Assembly: GCA_018335655.1 (NCBI GenBank)
Contig: JAGXRX010000013.1
Span: forward strand, 1-55,698
Length of the DNA stretch: 55,698 nucleotides
Origin: Erysipelothrix sp.
Lineage (GTDB): Bacteria > Bacillota_I > Bacilli_A > Erysipelotrichales > Erysipelotrichaceae
Direction of reading: 5' to 3'
Numbering within the stretch: the first letter of the stretch is position 1; the number at the start of each line of letters is the position of its first letter. The position numbers and the translations under genes were made by a program. Below the pieces are notes generated by a model. That model was given only the letters and a program-made list of their open reading frames with translations, did no database searches and was not told where the DNA came from. Below are positions 42,911 through 51,752 of the stretch, in pieces.

Positions 42911-44368
42911 ATGAATAATGGGATACTATTTCAAGGCTTTGAGTGGTTTCTTCCAGATAACGGAAACTATTATAAAGACATGCATTTAAAATTGGATGAA
43001 TTAGAAAGTATGGGAATCACAGCCATTTGGCTTCCACCTGTCAGTAAAGGAACATGGTCTAATGACACTGGTTACGGTCCTTATGATCTATATGATCTTG
43101 GAGAGTTTGATCAAAAAGGAACTGTAAGAACTAAGTATGGAACTAAGGATGAACTTGTTAATCTAATCAATGCAATTCATGAGCGTGGAATTCAAGTGTA
43201 TGCAGATGTGGTGTTAAACCATAAAGCTGGTGCTGATAGCTCTGAAAAATTTATGGCTGTCAAAGTTGATTCAAATGATCGAACTAAGCAAATTGAAGAA
43301 CCTCGCGAAATAGAAGGTTGGACTGGTTTTAACTTTCAAGCACGTCAGAATAAATACTCAGATTTCAAATGGAATTTTAATCACTTTACTGGTGTAGATT
43401 TTGATCAATTATCAGGAGATAAAGGAATATTTCGAATACTCGGAGAAAACAAAGGTTGGAACTTGAGTGTCTCTAAGGAGTTTGGGAATTTTGATTACCT
43501 TATGTTTACTAACATTGACCATGCACATCCACAAGTTAGAGAAGAACTAAAGAAGTGGGCAGATTGGTTTATAGAAGAACTTCATCTTGATGGTTTTAGA
43601 ATGGATGCAGTCAAACATATAGATAGTACATTTATGAATGAGTTTACCAATCACCTTAAGTCACAACATGGAGACAATTTCTATATTCTCGGTGAGTTTT
43701 GGGATTCTAATGTAAATGCCAATGAGAAATATCTATCAGACACTGAATATGATATTGCACTTTTAGATGTGGGTTTACATTACAATTTCTTTTCAGCTTC
43801 ACACAATGGTGAATCGTTTGATTTGCGTACAATATTTGATAATAGTGTTGTGAAGCTTAATCCTTCTAAGAGTGTTACTTTTGTGGATAATCACGACTCT
43901 CAACCAGGTCAGTCTTTAGCATCGTTTGTTGAACCATGGTTTAAAGAAATTGCCTATGGTTTAATTCTTTTACGCCAAGATGGTTATCCATGTATATTCT
44001 ATGGTGATTACTATGGTACGGGTGGTGAATATGCTACTCAAGGATTTAAAGACAAACTTGATGTTCTTTCGATGATAAGAAAAAATCATGCCTATGGTTC
44101 ACAAGATGATTATTTTAATGAACCTAATTTAATTGGTTGGGTTAGGCATGGGGATGAGGAGCATACTCATAAGGTTGTGGTTGTTGTATCTACTAAAGAA
44201 AAAAGATCAATTCGAATGTTTTTAGGAGAAGATCAGGCTAGCAAAGTCTATGCAGATTTCACAGGAAATTGCTTAGATAAGGTACAAATTGATGATGATA
44301 ACTATGGAGAGTTTATTGCTGAAGCAGGAAGTATTTCTGTTTGGTTGGAAGATGGGATTAATCTTTAG
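42911..44368 (+). CDS. Cytoplasmic alpha-amylase (GH13)
   Basis: The 485-residue enzyme has all GH13 regions: DVVLNH, the nucleophile in GFRMDAVKH, the acid/base in ILGEFW and the transition-state aspartate in FVDNHDSQ. There is no signal peptide, so it acts in the cytoplasm, as AmyA-type (GH13 subfamily 5) enzymes do, on maltodextrin or stored glucan. GAGGT precedes the ATG. TATAAT at 42876-42881 is a candidate -10 box with no clear -35. It lies between two diguanylate cyclase genes and has its own terminator. Confidence 0.93.
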   Translation: MNNGILFQGFEWFLPDNGNYYKDMHLKLDELESMGITAIWLPPVSKGTWSNDTGYGPYDLYDLGEFDQKGTVRTKYGTKDELVNLINAIHERGIQVYADVVLNHKAGADSSEKFMAVKVDSNDRTKQIEEPREIEGWTGFNFQARQNKYSDFKWNFNHFTGVDFDQLSGDKGIFRILGENKGWNLSVSKEFGNFDYLMFTNIDHAHPQVREELKKWADWFIEELHLDGFRMDAVKHIDSTFMNEFTNHLKSQHGDNFYILGEFWDSNVNANEKYLSDTEYDIALLDVGLHYNFFSASHNGESFDLRTIFDNSVVKLNPSKSVTFVDNHDSQPGQSLASFVEPWFKEIAYGLILLRQDGYPCIFYGDYYGTGGEYATQGFKDKLDVLSMIRKNHAYGSQDDYFNEPNLIGWVRHGDEEHTHKVVVVVSTKEKRSIRMFLGEDQASKVYADFTGNCLDKVQIDDDNYGEFIAEAGSISVWLEDGINL

Positions 44369-44475
44369 GTGTTGAATTCTTATTTGCAGCTGATTGGTTT
44401 TGGTTTACAACTGTTCAGATAAATATCGCAATTATTGAAATGACTTCAAAGCATAGAAGTAAGTCGTGTATTCAC

Positions 44476-44518
44476 AAAAAAGATGTGTTGACTATAATGT
44501 CAATACATCCTTTTTTAT
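44476..44518. terminator. Bidirectional terminator between amylase and the sugar-sensor cyclase
   Basis: GATGTGTTGAC/GTCAATACATC is an 11-bp stem with one G-U pair and T or A runs on both sides. Confidence 0.8.
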
Positions 44519-44530
44519 AATGTTTACTTC

Positions 44531-46732
44531 TCATTCTCTAAATTTTCTTTTGTTGCAGTAGAGTTCTTTATCTGATTTATTTAATACTTGATCGATGGTT
44601 TGATCTCCTGATGGATTCCATTTAGCAAACCCCATACTAACACTAATCTTATATGAATTTAGATTCTTATCATTATATTCTTGAAGAGTTGAAGTGACTT
44701 CTTGAAATAATGTCTCGATATCCCCGTCTTCCTCATGACTCTTTAAAATACATAGAAATTCATCTCCCCCTATACGAGCAGCTTTTCCATAAGGAGTGAA
44801 AACTTTTGATATTATACCACTAACTATTTTAATAGCATCATCTCCCGATTGATGTCCATATACATCATTGATTGACTTCAATCCATTTATATCACTGTAA
44901 ACTACCCCAACACATTCGCCTGAAATTTTTGCTTCTTCTGTAACTACATCGAGATATTCAAAAATCCCTCTTCGATTCAAAAGACCTGTCATTGCATCTT
45001 TAATAGCAATATCCGCTAATATTTTTGTAACCCTAAGTCTTTCGAGTGTATTTGCAATCTGTTCTTTAATTGTTCTAAAAATTGCTCTACTTGCCACATC
45101 AATACTACACATAATATAGCCAAAATGTCTATTTCTAAAAAACAAGGGATGATAAGTAAATTGTTGTACACTATCAGTATCAAATATATCTTTTTGCATT
45201 ATTGCTTTAGTATCATAACGACAAGGTGGTAAAACCTCACCTTTAGTAAATCGTAGCTTCATATTCATTTCATCAGAATATGCAAATGAATCTCTTATAT
45301 CGAATTTAATAGGTTCATCAAACAAGCATACATGAAAATCATCAAAATGAAATGCTTTCAAGTAAGGAGTTATCGTTTGGAATAATTGCTCAACATCAGT
45401 TACCTGAGTCAGATCTAGTGTGAGTTCTGAAGAATAATGATATTGTTCAAGAAAATCATAATTGCTTCTTCGCTCTGTACGAATCATTGCATCTCCTACG
45501 ATTAAAGCACACTCATAAAGTATTTCAGTCATTTTTTTGGATGAATGCAAGGAATTGTGTGCAATGAGAGATTCACGTAGCCACGTAATAAACCATCTTC
45601 CATCGAACAATGAATTATCAAACGCTATTTCTTGATAGCAAACTTTTGATAGTTTTTTCAAAAAACTACTGTTAGGTATTTCATTCTTGAACTCAAGTCT
45701 TAAAGTTTCCAATAATTCATGGACTTCTTTAGCGTATTTACCCTGGTAGGAAATATCAATTGCTTGAATCGTATCTACAATATTGATATTCCCGATATTC
45801 AATTTATCAGATGTATCCTCGAATGGTATTTCTTCTTGTTTTGGATTCGTATTATCTAAACAACTAAAGCAACCACATGACTCTCTCACTACTAACGTTC
45901 CAGGTAATGATTTATTAAAGTTCTTAATTTGACCTGTAATTAATTGATGTAATCCTTGTACCGATTCTTTACCTAACTCATAAATGGGTTGTCTAATCGT
46001 TGTGAAGGCAGGTTCAAATGTTGTCGCATTATCAATATCATCAAATCCTGTGAATGCTATTTGATCAGGCATGCTAATTCCACGGTCAGCAAGCGATTCA
46101 TGTACCCCGATAGCCATCTCATCATTAGCACATATTATAATATCTGGTATGAATTTTTGATTATCAAGGAAATAATTCACAGCATCTCTCGCTGAATTTA
46201 CTGAGAAATCACCTTCAAAGTAGCAAATATCTTCTGATAAAATATTATACTCTCTCATAACATCAGTAAAAGCCTTAGTTCTTCTTAAAGACTCAGTATT
46301 AGTCTTTGGTCCTGTTATATAGGCAAATTTTTTATATTCGTGATGACTTAAAACATGGAGTACTATGGATTCCATACTTTTATAATTATCTATAGTTACA
46401 CAATTAGAATCTTCTAGCTCAAGAGATATATTAATCAATGGCTTTTGACTAAACCGATTAATGAACTGTTGGAAATGTTCAACACCTGCATAATTGGATA
46501 ACGTTCCTGAGACTGAAATTATGCCATCTACTTGTTCAATGTTGCATAGATTGTATATGATATTACTTTCTCTTTCATCCTTTTGAGGTGATTCTAATGC
46601 TCCCCCCACAAAAAAATGAGTGTTATATCCCAAATTGTTGGCTTCCTTTTGAATTGCATACCATAGATTATGCTGATAATATTGATTCAAATGCGGAATC
46701 AAAACCGCTATATTTTTCTTCTTACTAGTCAC
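44531..46732 (-). CDS. LacI-type ligand-binding domain fused to GGDEF diguanylate cyclase
   Basis: Start GTG 46732 has GGAG upstream; TTG 46750 is the alternative. The first about 280 residues, from KKKNIAVLIPHLNQYYQ through ICANDEMAIGVHESL and GFDDIDNATTFEPAFTTIRQP, form a LacI-family sugar-binding domain. No helix-turn-helix precedes it and no signal peptide or membrane helix is seen, so it is cytoplasmic. A middle region (about 300-560) is of unknown fold, partly GAF-like in feel. The GGDEF domain follows with DAMTGLLNRRG and intact RIGGDEF (about 655-659). The RxxD inhibition site is missing. Likely a sugar-responsive cyclic di-GMP synthase. A cre site overlaps its start point. Confidence 0.88.
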   Translation of the reverse strand: MTSKKKNIAVLIPHLNQYYQHNLWYAIQKEANNLGYNTHFFVGGALESPQKDERESNIIYNLCNIEQVDGIISVSGTLSNYAGVEHFQQFINRFSQKPLINISLELEDSNCVTIDNYKSMESIVLHVLSHHEYKKFAYITGPKTNTESLRRTKAFTDVMREYNILSEDICYFEGDFSVNSARDAVNYFLDNQKFIPDIIICANDEMAIGVHESLADRGISMPDQIAFTGFDDIDNATTFEPAFTTIRQPIYELGKESVQGLHQLITGQIKNFNKSLPGTLVVRESCGCFSCLDNTNPKQEEIPFEDTSDKLNIGNINIVDTIQAIDISYQGKYAKEVHELLETLRLEFKNEIPNSSFLKKLSKVCYQEIAFDNSLFDGRWFITWLRESLIAHNSLHSSKKMTEILYECALIVGDAMIRTERRSNYDFLEQYHYSSELTLDLTQVTDVEQLFQTITPYLKAFHFDDFHVCLFDEPIKFDIRDSFAYSDEMNMKLRFTKGEVLPPCRYDTKAIMQKDIFDTDSVQQFTYHPLFFRNRHFGYIMCSIDVASRAIFRTIKEQIANTLERLRVTKILADIAIKDAMTGLLNRRGIFEYLDVVTEEAKISGECVGVVYSDINGLKSINDVYGHQSGDDAIKIVSGIISKVFTPYGKAARIGGDEFLCILKSHEEDGDIETLFQEVTSTLQEYNDKNLNSYKISVSMGFAKWNPSGDQTIDQVLNKSDKELYCNKRKFRE

Positions 46733-46781
46733 GAGAAATTTTATCTCCAATCATATTTTATTATTTGTTTTACTTTTTATA

Positions 46782-46795
46782 TGTAAGCGATTACA
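46782..46795. promoter_or_regulatory. CcpA cre site at the sugar-sensor cyclase promoter
   Basis: TGTAAGCGATTACA matches TGWAANCGNTNWCA at every position. It covers the predicted start point, so CcpA would repress the cyclase when preferred sugar is plentiful. A LacI-family paralogue could also use such a site. Confidence 0.7.
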
Positions 46796-46798
46796 CAT

Positions 46799-46828
46799 AT
46801 TGTACATTATTCATTAGCATTCTTGCAA
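46799..46828 (-). promoter_or_regulatory. Promoter of the sugar-sensor cyclase
   Basis: On the minus strand TTGCAA (46823-46828) and TACAAT (46799-46804) are 18 bases apart. The rest of the gap up to 47021 shows no gene on either strand. Confidence 0.55.
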
Positions 46829-47021
46829 TTTGTATTTTGTTTAGAGAATTACCACTTAAATATTGGATACTGTTGCAATAACATCGAACTTACTTACAAT
46901 ATGATGTGTGTATAAAATAATCAATAATGCTTGATTTAATAAAAAAATCATATTTCATTAAGTATGCTTTTACAGTTAATCTTACAGTGATTTCGATAAT
47001 GATTCCTAAGTCACAACTCAT

Positions 47022-47053
47022 TAAAAAAAGAGAACTCTAATAATAGAATTCTC
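47022..47053 (-). terminator. Terminator of the BCCT/ygc-like cluster
   Basis: GAGAATTCTA/TAGAGTTCTC (one G-U pair, 4-base loop) with a run of seven T on the minus strand, about 65 bases after the BCCT stop. Confidence 0.8.
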
Positions 47054-47118
47054 CTTGAATACTTTATACTCTTAATCCTGTCTGAAGGTTAATAGACCAC
47101 AGACATTTTTTTTAAAGT

Positions 47119-48681
47119 CTACTCATTTTCCAATTCTACAATTAAATCATCTTTTCCTGCAATATCATACTTCTTAGGATTGACCATAATCAAACCTAAA
47201 GAAACAATGCTTAAAACACCTAAGAATAATGCTGGAAATCCTCCAAGATTTGATAGCATCTTAATGCCATCGATACCTAAGGTTGTGATGAAAATAAGTG
47301 AGACCAACCCAACTGTAGATCCCCAAATAATTTTAATAAATAATGGAGCTTCTTGTTTGCCATCTTTAATACCAGAAGAAGATATACTAGCCATTGCATT
47401 CGTAGTTGAGTCAGTTGCAGTTACAAACGAAATAAGTACCGCAAACAGATAAATACCAATTAAGATTGTAGATAGTGGTAATTGTTTAAGTACAGCATAT
47501 CCTGCTGCTGCTGAGCCTTGCTCTGTCATTATCGCAAGCAAATCCACAACACCAGTCATTTGGAAATTAATTGCTGTTCCACTTAGAATAGTCATCCATA
47601 CAGCACTAAAGATTGAAGGAATAATGAAGTTCATAGTTACTGCTTCTCTTATCTTATATCCATACGTAATACGGGCTAAGAATACTGCTGAAACAGGTGC
47701 CCAAGCTAACCAGTTTGACCAATAGAAAACAGTCCAACCTGATGCCCAAGTATCGCCACTCGCAACTCCTGTAAAGAGAGCTTTATCAAACAGATTAGTA
47801 AAGAACCCTCCCAAAGCTTCAGTACCTAAACCAAACATGTAAGCTGTTGGTCCAAATAGTAATAATGCGCCTATTATGATGACATAAAGGAACACATTAA
47901 AGTCTGATAAGATTTTGATACCTTTTAATAAACCTGTTGATGACGAAACCACGAAGGCAATTGTACCGACAATCGTTAAGATAACCCATAATGTTTTATC
48001 ATTGGCTACACCAAACAGAGCATTCATACCACCACCCATATTAAGAATGGATGTACCAAATGAAGCAGATATCCCCGCCGCAACCGCAAATATCACAACT
48101 GCATCAATGATGTTATCAAGTTTCTTTGGATTATGATTTTTTATTAGAGGTGCAATTTCTGAACCTACACTAAAAGAACGGCGCATATTGTAGTAAGCAA
48201 ATGCAAATACAATCGTCGGAACAGCATAGATTGCATAAGGAACGAAAGTCCAGTGTAAATACATGGTTTCCATCGCAAACTTGGCAGCAGCTCCAGACAT
48301 TGGATCAATACCTAGTGATGATGGTGGATAAGCTAAATGCCAGATTGGTTCAGCAGTTCCCCAAAACATGATTCCTGCCGCAATTGTTGTACATAATGTA
48401 ATGGTGAACCATGAGAATTTGTTAAGAATAGGTTTTGCATTAGGTCCACCAATTCTTATGTCACCCAAAGGAGAAAAGTATACTGCAATAATCATGATTA
48501 AACTTGCTGCACCAACTAAACTGAAAATCCAACCCATTTCAATGGTCATGAAGTCTTTCGCGAGCGTTGTGTATTCTAGAAAGGCATCATAATTTGTAAA
48601 GTTGAGTACAATTGTTAGGACTAAAAGAATGAATGCTGGAAAAAATACAAACGGGCGTAATTGCTTCAAATGCTTATTCAT
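47119..48681 (-). CDS. BCCT family transporter
   Basis: The 520-residue protein has about twelve membrane segments and the BCCT signature region GWTVFYWSNWLAWAPVSAVF, plus GIMFWGTAEPIWHL. BCCT carriers move betaine, carnitine, choline or related quaternary ammonium compounds, by sodium symport or by exchange. It is the last gene of the cluster, 22 bases after surE, with an AAAGGAG site. Its being in a catabolic cluster suggests a substrate or product carrier role over osmoprotection, but this is inference. Confidence 0.93.
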   Translation of the reverse strand: MNKHLKQLRPFVFFPAFILLVLTIVLNFTNYDAFLEYTTLAKDFMTIEMGWIFSLVGAASLIMIIAVYFSPLGDIRIGGPNAKPILNKFSWFTITLCTTIAAGIMFWGTAEPIWHLAYPPSSLGIDPMSGAAAKFAMETMYLHWTFVPYAIYAVPTIVFAFAYYNMRRSFSVGSEIAPLIKNHNPKKLDNIIDAVVIFAVAAGISASFGTSILNMGGGMNALFGVANDKTLWVILTIVGTIAFVVSSSTGLLKGIKILSDFNVFLYVIIIGALLLFGPTAYMFGLGTEALGGFFTNLFDKALFTGVASGDTWASGWTVFYWSNWLAWAPVSAVFLARITYGYKIREAVTMNFIIPSIFSAVWMTILSGTAINFQMTGVVDLLAIMTEQGSAAAGYAVLKQLPLSTILIGIYLFAVLISFVTATDSTTNAMASISSSGIKDGKQEAPLFIKIIWGSTVGLVSLIFITTLGIDGIKMLSNLGGFPALFLGVLSIVSLGLIMVNPKKYDIAGKDDLIVELENE

Positions 48682-48703
48682 TATTCTCCTTTCAAATAGA
48701 AAA

Positions 48704-49492
48704 TTATTTAAACTCTATTTTATCGTCAATTGATATATCCCACCTTATTGGTGTGACAGAAATACATTGATCCACAATTACGGTGTAGATGTCTGTATTG
48801 TGTTCTAGATGACTGAAGTCTTTTGAGATACTAGTTTTCAATCGGTATGGTTTAGATAAATCACGCGGAGTGACTGAATCAAACTCAGAGTAATTCATTC
48901 TACTTTGACGTGTCATCCGTATTTTGGTGTTATTATCCACTTTTTTAGGGATGTTGACATTATAAAGCCCAATATCTTTAGGAAAGGAACGAATCAATAG
49001 TTGCTGAATAATTCTTCGAACAAACTTCTTATCCATTTCCCAGTTTAATTCTTCATAGTTTTCGCTGTGTTGTTTATCCAAATCGAAAGCTTTTGAGAAA
49101 GCAATCGCATGAATACCATGACTATTAGCTTCAAAAGCTGCCCCAACAGTACCACTACAAGTTAGCGATAATCCCAAATTTTCTCCATAGTTTATTCCAC
49201 TAAGACAGAGATCTGGTTTTCGATCAACCAACTCTAGAAGTGCATGAGCCACTACAAAAGCTGGTGAACCATGAATACCATAGGCTGTTATCTCTTTATC
49301 ATTGATTTCAAGACTAAAAGTCTCGATGATTCCATTATCTTGATGCTTTGGAAATGATCGCCCCATGCCTGTTTGTTGTTTGATGGGACCAACAACGAGG
49401 ATATCGGCTAAATCATCAACTGTTTCAGCCAATGCCTTTAAACCAGGTGAAAGAATACCATCGTCATTAGTTATTAGAATCAAAGGACGCAT
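48704..49492 (-). CDS. surE: SurE-type 5'/3'-nucleotidase (acid phosphatase)
   Basis: The 262-residue protein begins ILITNDDGILSPGLKALAE with the metal-binding NDDG. It has VVGPIKQQTGMG, HGSPAFVV and LCLSGINYGENLG...CSGTVGAAFEA, all SurE landmarks. SurE hydrolyses nucleoside monophosphates and some other phosphate esters. Starting 1 base after the FGGY kinase stop, it is translationally linked to a kinase, an unusual setting; SurE usually sits with pcm or rpoS. It may here dephosphorylate a pathway intermediate. Confidence 0.92.
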   Translation of the reverse strand: MRPLILITNDDGILSPGLKALAETVDDLADILVVGPIKQQTGMGRSFPKHQDNGIIETFSLEINDKEITAYGIHGSPAFVVAHALLELVDRKPDLCLSGINYGENLGLSLTCSGTVGAAFEANSHGIHAIAFSKAFDLDKQHSENYEELNWEMDKKFVRRIIQQLLIRSFPKDIGLYNVNIPKKVDNNTKIRMTRQSRMNYSEFDSVTPRDLSKPYRLKTSISKDFSHLEHNTDIYTVIVDQCISVTPIRWDISIDDKIEFK

Positions 49493-49493
49493 C

Positions 49494-50924
49494 TTATTTC
49501 AGAGCTTCGTAAACTGTTTGTAAGGTATTCTCTAGAAGACTTGGAAGTTGACGGTAAGCCACATTAAACTTCTCATATGCTTTATGATGTTCAGGATTAG
49601 GTGTAAATTCATCTCTTTGTTTAATCATGTGTTTAACAGCAGTTTCGTAATCAGGATAAACCCCTGTTGCTACAGCAACTGAGATTGCAGACCCTAAGGA
49701 TGCTGCACCATTAACAACATTGCGAACTGTTCGTACACCGTAGATATCAGCGATCATTTGCATGTATAAATCACTATTAGATCCACCACCAGATACAATG
49801 ATCTTAGTAGGATGGATACCTAGTTCATCACACATTGCATCATAACTATTCTTAAGCGTTAAAGCGATACCTTCTAAAATTGAACGATAGATATGGCCAC
49901 GTGTATGACGCTCATCAAACCCAATAATGACACCTTTACGATAAAGTTGAGTTGCAGGTGAAAGCCAATCAGGAATGGTCATTAACCCATCTGATCCTGG
50001 TGGAAGCACTTGCGCTTCTTTTGCTAAATAATCCTCTACAGCATAGTTTTCAGAACTAGCTTTTTTTGCATACTCATCACCAATAATATTCTTATACCAA
50101 GTAACATGCCACATACCTCTACGGATGCCAGCGCTTTCATAGAGATATTTAAAAGGAAGATTGGACAAATTTGTGAAGAAGTTGTTTGCTGTTTCGATGT
50201 TTTTCTCACCAAATACCATCGATGTGATGTAAGTTCCTAATGAGATTAACCCCACATTGTTTTCGATTAATCCACAACCTAATGCTTCTACAGCTTTATC
50301 ATTAGCTGTTGCAACAATCGGTAAACCAACAGGTAGTCCTGTTTCAAGTGACGCTTGCTCGTGTACATATCCAAGAATAGTTCCTGGTAGTTGTAATTCA
50401 AAGAGTTTTTCTTTTGGAATATTGAATCGAGAGAAATATTCTTCATCTTTTGACCATTCCCATGTATTGAGATCGGATGGGAATTGCCATTGATAAGCAT
50501 TGGCTACAGTATCCTTAATCTCACCAGTTAATCTGAAAGTTAAATAACCTGATGTTGAGCCAGTATATCCAATATTTTCATCATCAATATAAGTGTCATA
50601 TGCTCTAACATCCATCCAACTCATAATTGGTTCAGCTAAAGAACCATCTTTTTTCATAAAGACTCTACAACATCTAATCGAACAGATACCTAATCCAACA
50701 ATATCCTTTGGATCACCTTTGAATTCTTTCATTAACTTATTTAAGACAACTTTTAGACTGTCCCATAGATCATCATCAGGATGTTCAACATAACCATGTT
50801 GACGAGACATCATAGGTTGTAGAGGTTCACTTGCACCACATACTACGTTGCCTTCTTGATCATATATAAAGACCTTTGTACTTTGTGAGCCACTGTCGAC
50901 TCCAATTATATATTTCTTCTTCAT
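49494..50924 (-). CDS. FGGY family carbohydrate kinase (YgcE-like)
   Basis: The 476-residue protein has the phosphate-1 motif YIIGVDSGSQSTKV, ANDKAVEALGCG with the catalytic aspartate region, and the FGGY C-terminal signature IIVSGGGSNSDLYMQMIADI. Relatives phosphorylate xylulose, glycerol, erythritol, ribulose and other polyols or ketoses. The gene set around it (ETF, FAD oxidase, SDR, MFS) matches E. coli ygcE and its neighbours, so YgcE-like is the best label. Substrate unknown. A GGAGGG site precedes the ATG, after an intercistronic hairpin. Confidence 0.87.
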   Translation of the reverse strand: MKKKYIIGVDSGSQSTKVFIYDQEGNVVCGASEPLQPMMSRQHGYVEHPDDDLWDSLKVVLNKLMKEFKGDPKDIVGLGICSIRCCRVFMKKDGSLAEPIMSWMDVRAYDTYIDDENIGYTGSTSGYLTFRLTGEIKDTVANAYQWQFPSDLNTWEWSKDEEYFSRFNIPKEKLFELQLPGTILGYVHEQASLETGLPVGLPIVATANDKAVEALGCGLIENNVGLISLGTYITSMVFGEKNIETANNFFTNLSNLPFKYLYESAGIRRGMWHVTWYKNIIGDEYAKKASSENYAVEDYLAKEAQVLPPGSDGLMTIPDWLSPATQLYRKGVIIGFDERHTRGHIYRSILEGIALTLKNSYDAMCDELGIHPTKIIVSGGGSNSDLYMQMIADIYGVRTVRNVVNGAASLGSAISVAVATGVYPDYETAVKHMIKQRDEFTPNPEHHKAYEKFNVAYRQLPSLLENTLQTVYEALK

Positions 50925-50942
50925 TTACCCTCCATAGTTAAA

Positions 50943-50963
50943 AATGATGCTTAAAGCATCATT
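50943..50963 (-). terminator. Intercistronic hairpin between SDR and kinase genes
   Basis: AATGATGC/GCATCATT (8 bp, loop TTTAA on the minus strand) followed by TTTAAC. It lies between the SDR stop and the kinase ribosome binding site and may partly terminate, dividing the cluster into two expression levels. Confidence 0.5.
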
Positions 50964-51741
50964 ATCTTAATAAATATCCACCATCAACAACTATTGTAGC
51001 ACCATTGACATAATTTGCCGCTGAACTTGACAAGAATACACAAGTCCCCATTAAATCTGCTAAATAACCCCAACGGTTAGCTGGAATGTGTGCAAGAATT
51101 TCTGCATTACGCTTAGGATCGCTTTGTGTCTTAACTGTTAATTTTGTAGCAAAATAACCTGGTGCAATTGCATTCACTTGAATGTTGAATTGTGCTAACT
51201 CATCACACATGGATTTTGTTAAACCAACGATACCGTGTTTTGTTGCAGCATAAGCAGGTGACCATTGTCCACCTAAGAAAGCAAATAATGATGCTATGTT
51301 GATAATCTTTCCACTTTTTTGTTTAATCATATACTTACATGCTTCATGAGTCATTTCAAACGCTGCTGTTAAGTTAATTGCAACCATCTTGTCCCATTCT
51401 TTACGAGTAAACTGAGTAACATCTTCAATATTGATGCAAATACCAGCACAGTTGACAAGGATGTCAATGCTACCAAATGTATTTACACACTCATCCACTA
51501 CACGCTTACATTCACCATCAGCTGTAATGTCAGCGAAGATATGATGGTACTTAACACCTGTCTCTTCGACTAGTTGTTTAGTTTCTCCATCATCATCCAT
51601 AATACTTGCAGCTAAAACGTTTGCTCCAGCTTTAGCTAAAGCGGTAGAAAATGCTTGTCCTAAGCCACTATTACCACCGGTGACGACTGCATTTTTTCCC
51701 TTGAGGGAAAAGAAATCTAGGTTAAAGTCTTGAATGTTCAT
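50962..51741 (-). CDS. SDR family oxidoreductase (YgcW/KduD-like)
   Basis: The 259-residue classical SDR has TGGNSGLGQAF for NAD(P) binding, NCAG in place of NNAG, the serine in NIASLFAF and the YAATKHG catalytic Tyr-Lys pair, and ends GATIVVDGGYLLR. It resembles gluconate/deoxygluconate dehydrogenases (KduD, IdnO) and E. coli YgcW (261 residues). It would oxidise or reduce a sugar or polyol carbon next to the ETF-linked oxidase step. AGGAGG precedes the ATG. Confidence 0.88.
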   Translation of the reverse strand: MNIQDFNLDFFSLKGKNAVVTGGNSGLGQAFSTALAKAGANVLAASIMDDDGETKQLVEETGVKYHHIFADITADGECKRVVDECVNTFGSIDILVNCAGICINIEDVTQFTRKEWDKMVAINLTAAFEMTHEACKYMIKQKSGKIINIASLFAFLGGQWSPAYAATKHGIVGLTKSMCDELAQFNIQVNAIAPGYFATKLTVKTQSDPKRNAEILAHIPANRWGYLADLMGTCVFLSSSAANYVNGATIVVDGGYLLR

Positions 51742-51752
51742 TGTGTTTCCTC

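Noticed and set aside
44369-44475. Open frame after the amylase reading LGVEFLFAADWFWFTT, which looks membrane-like
   Set aside because: It has no ATG, GTG or TTG start in frame and no ribosome binding site; it runs into the terminator. It may be an old remnant but I cannot support a gene.
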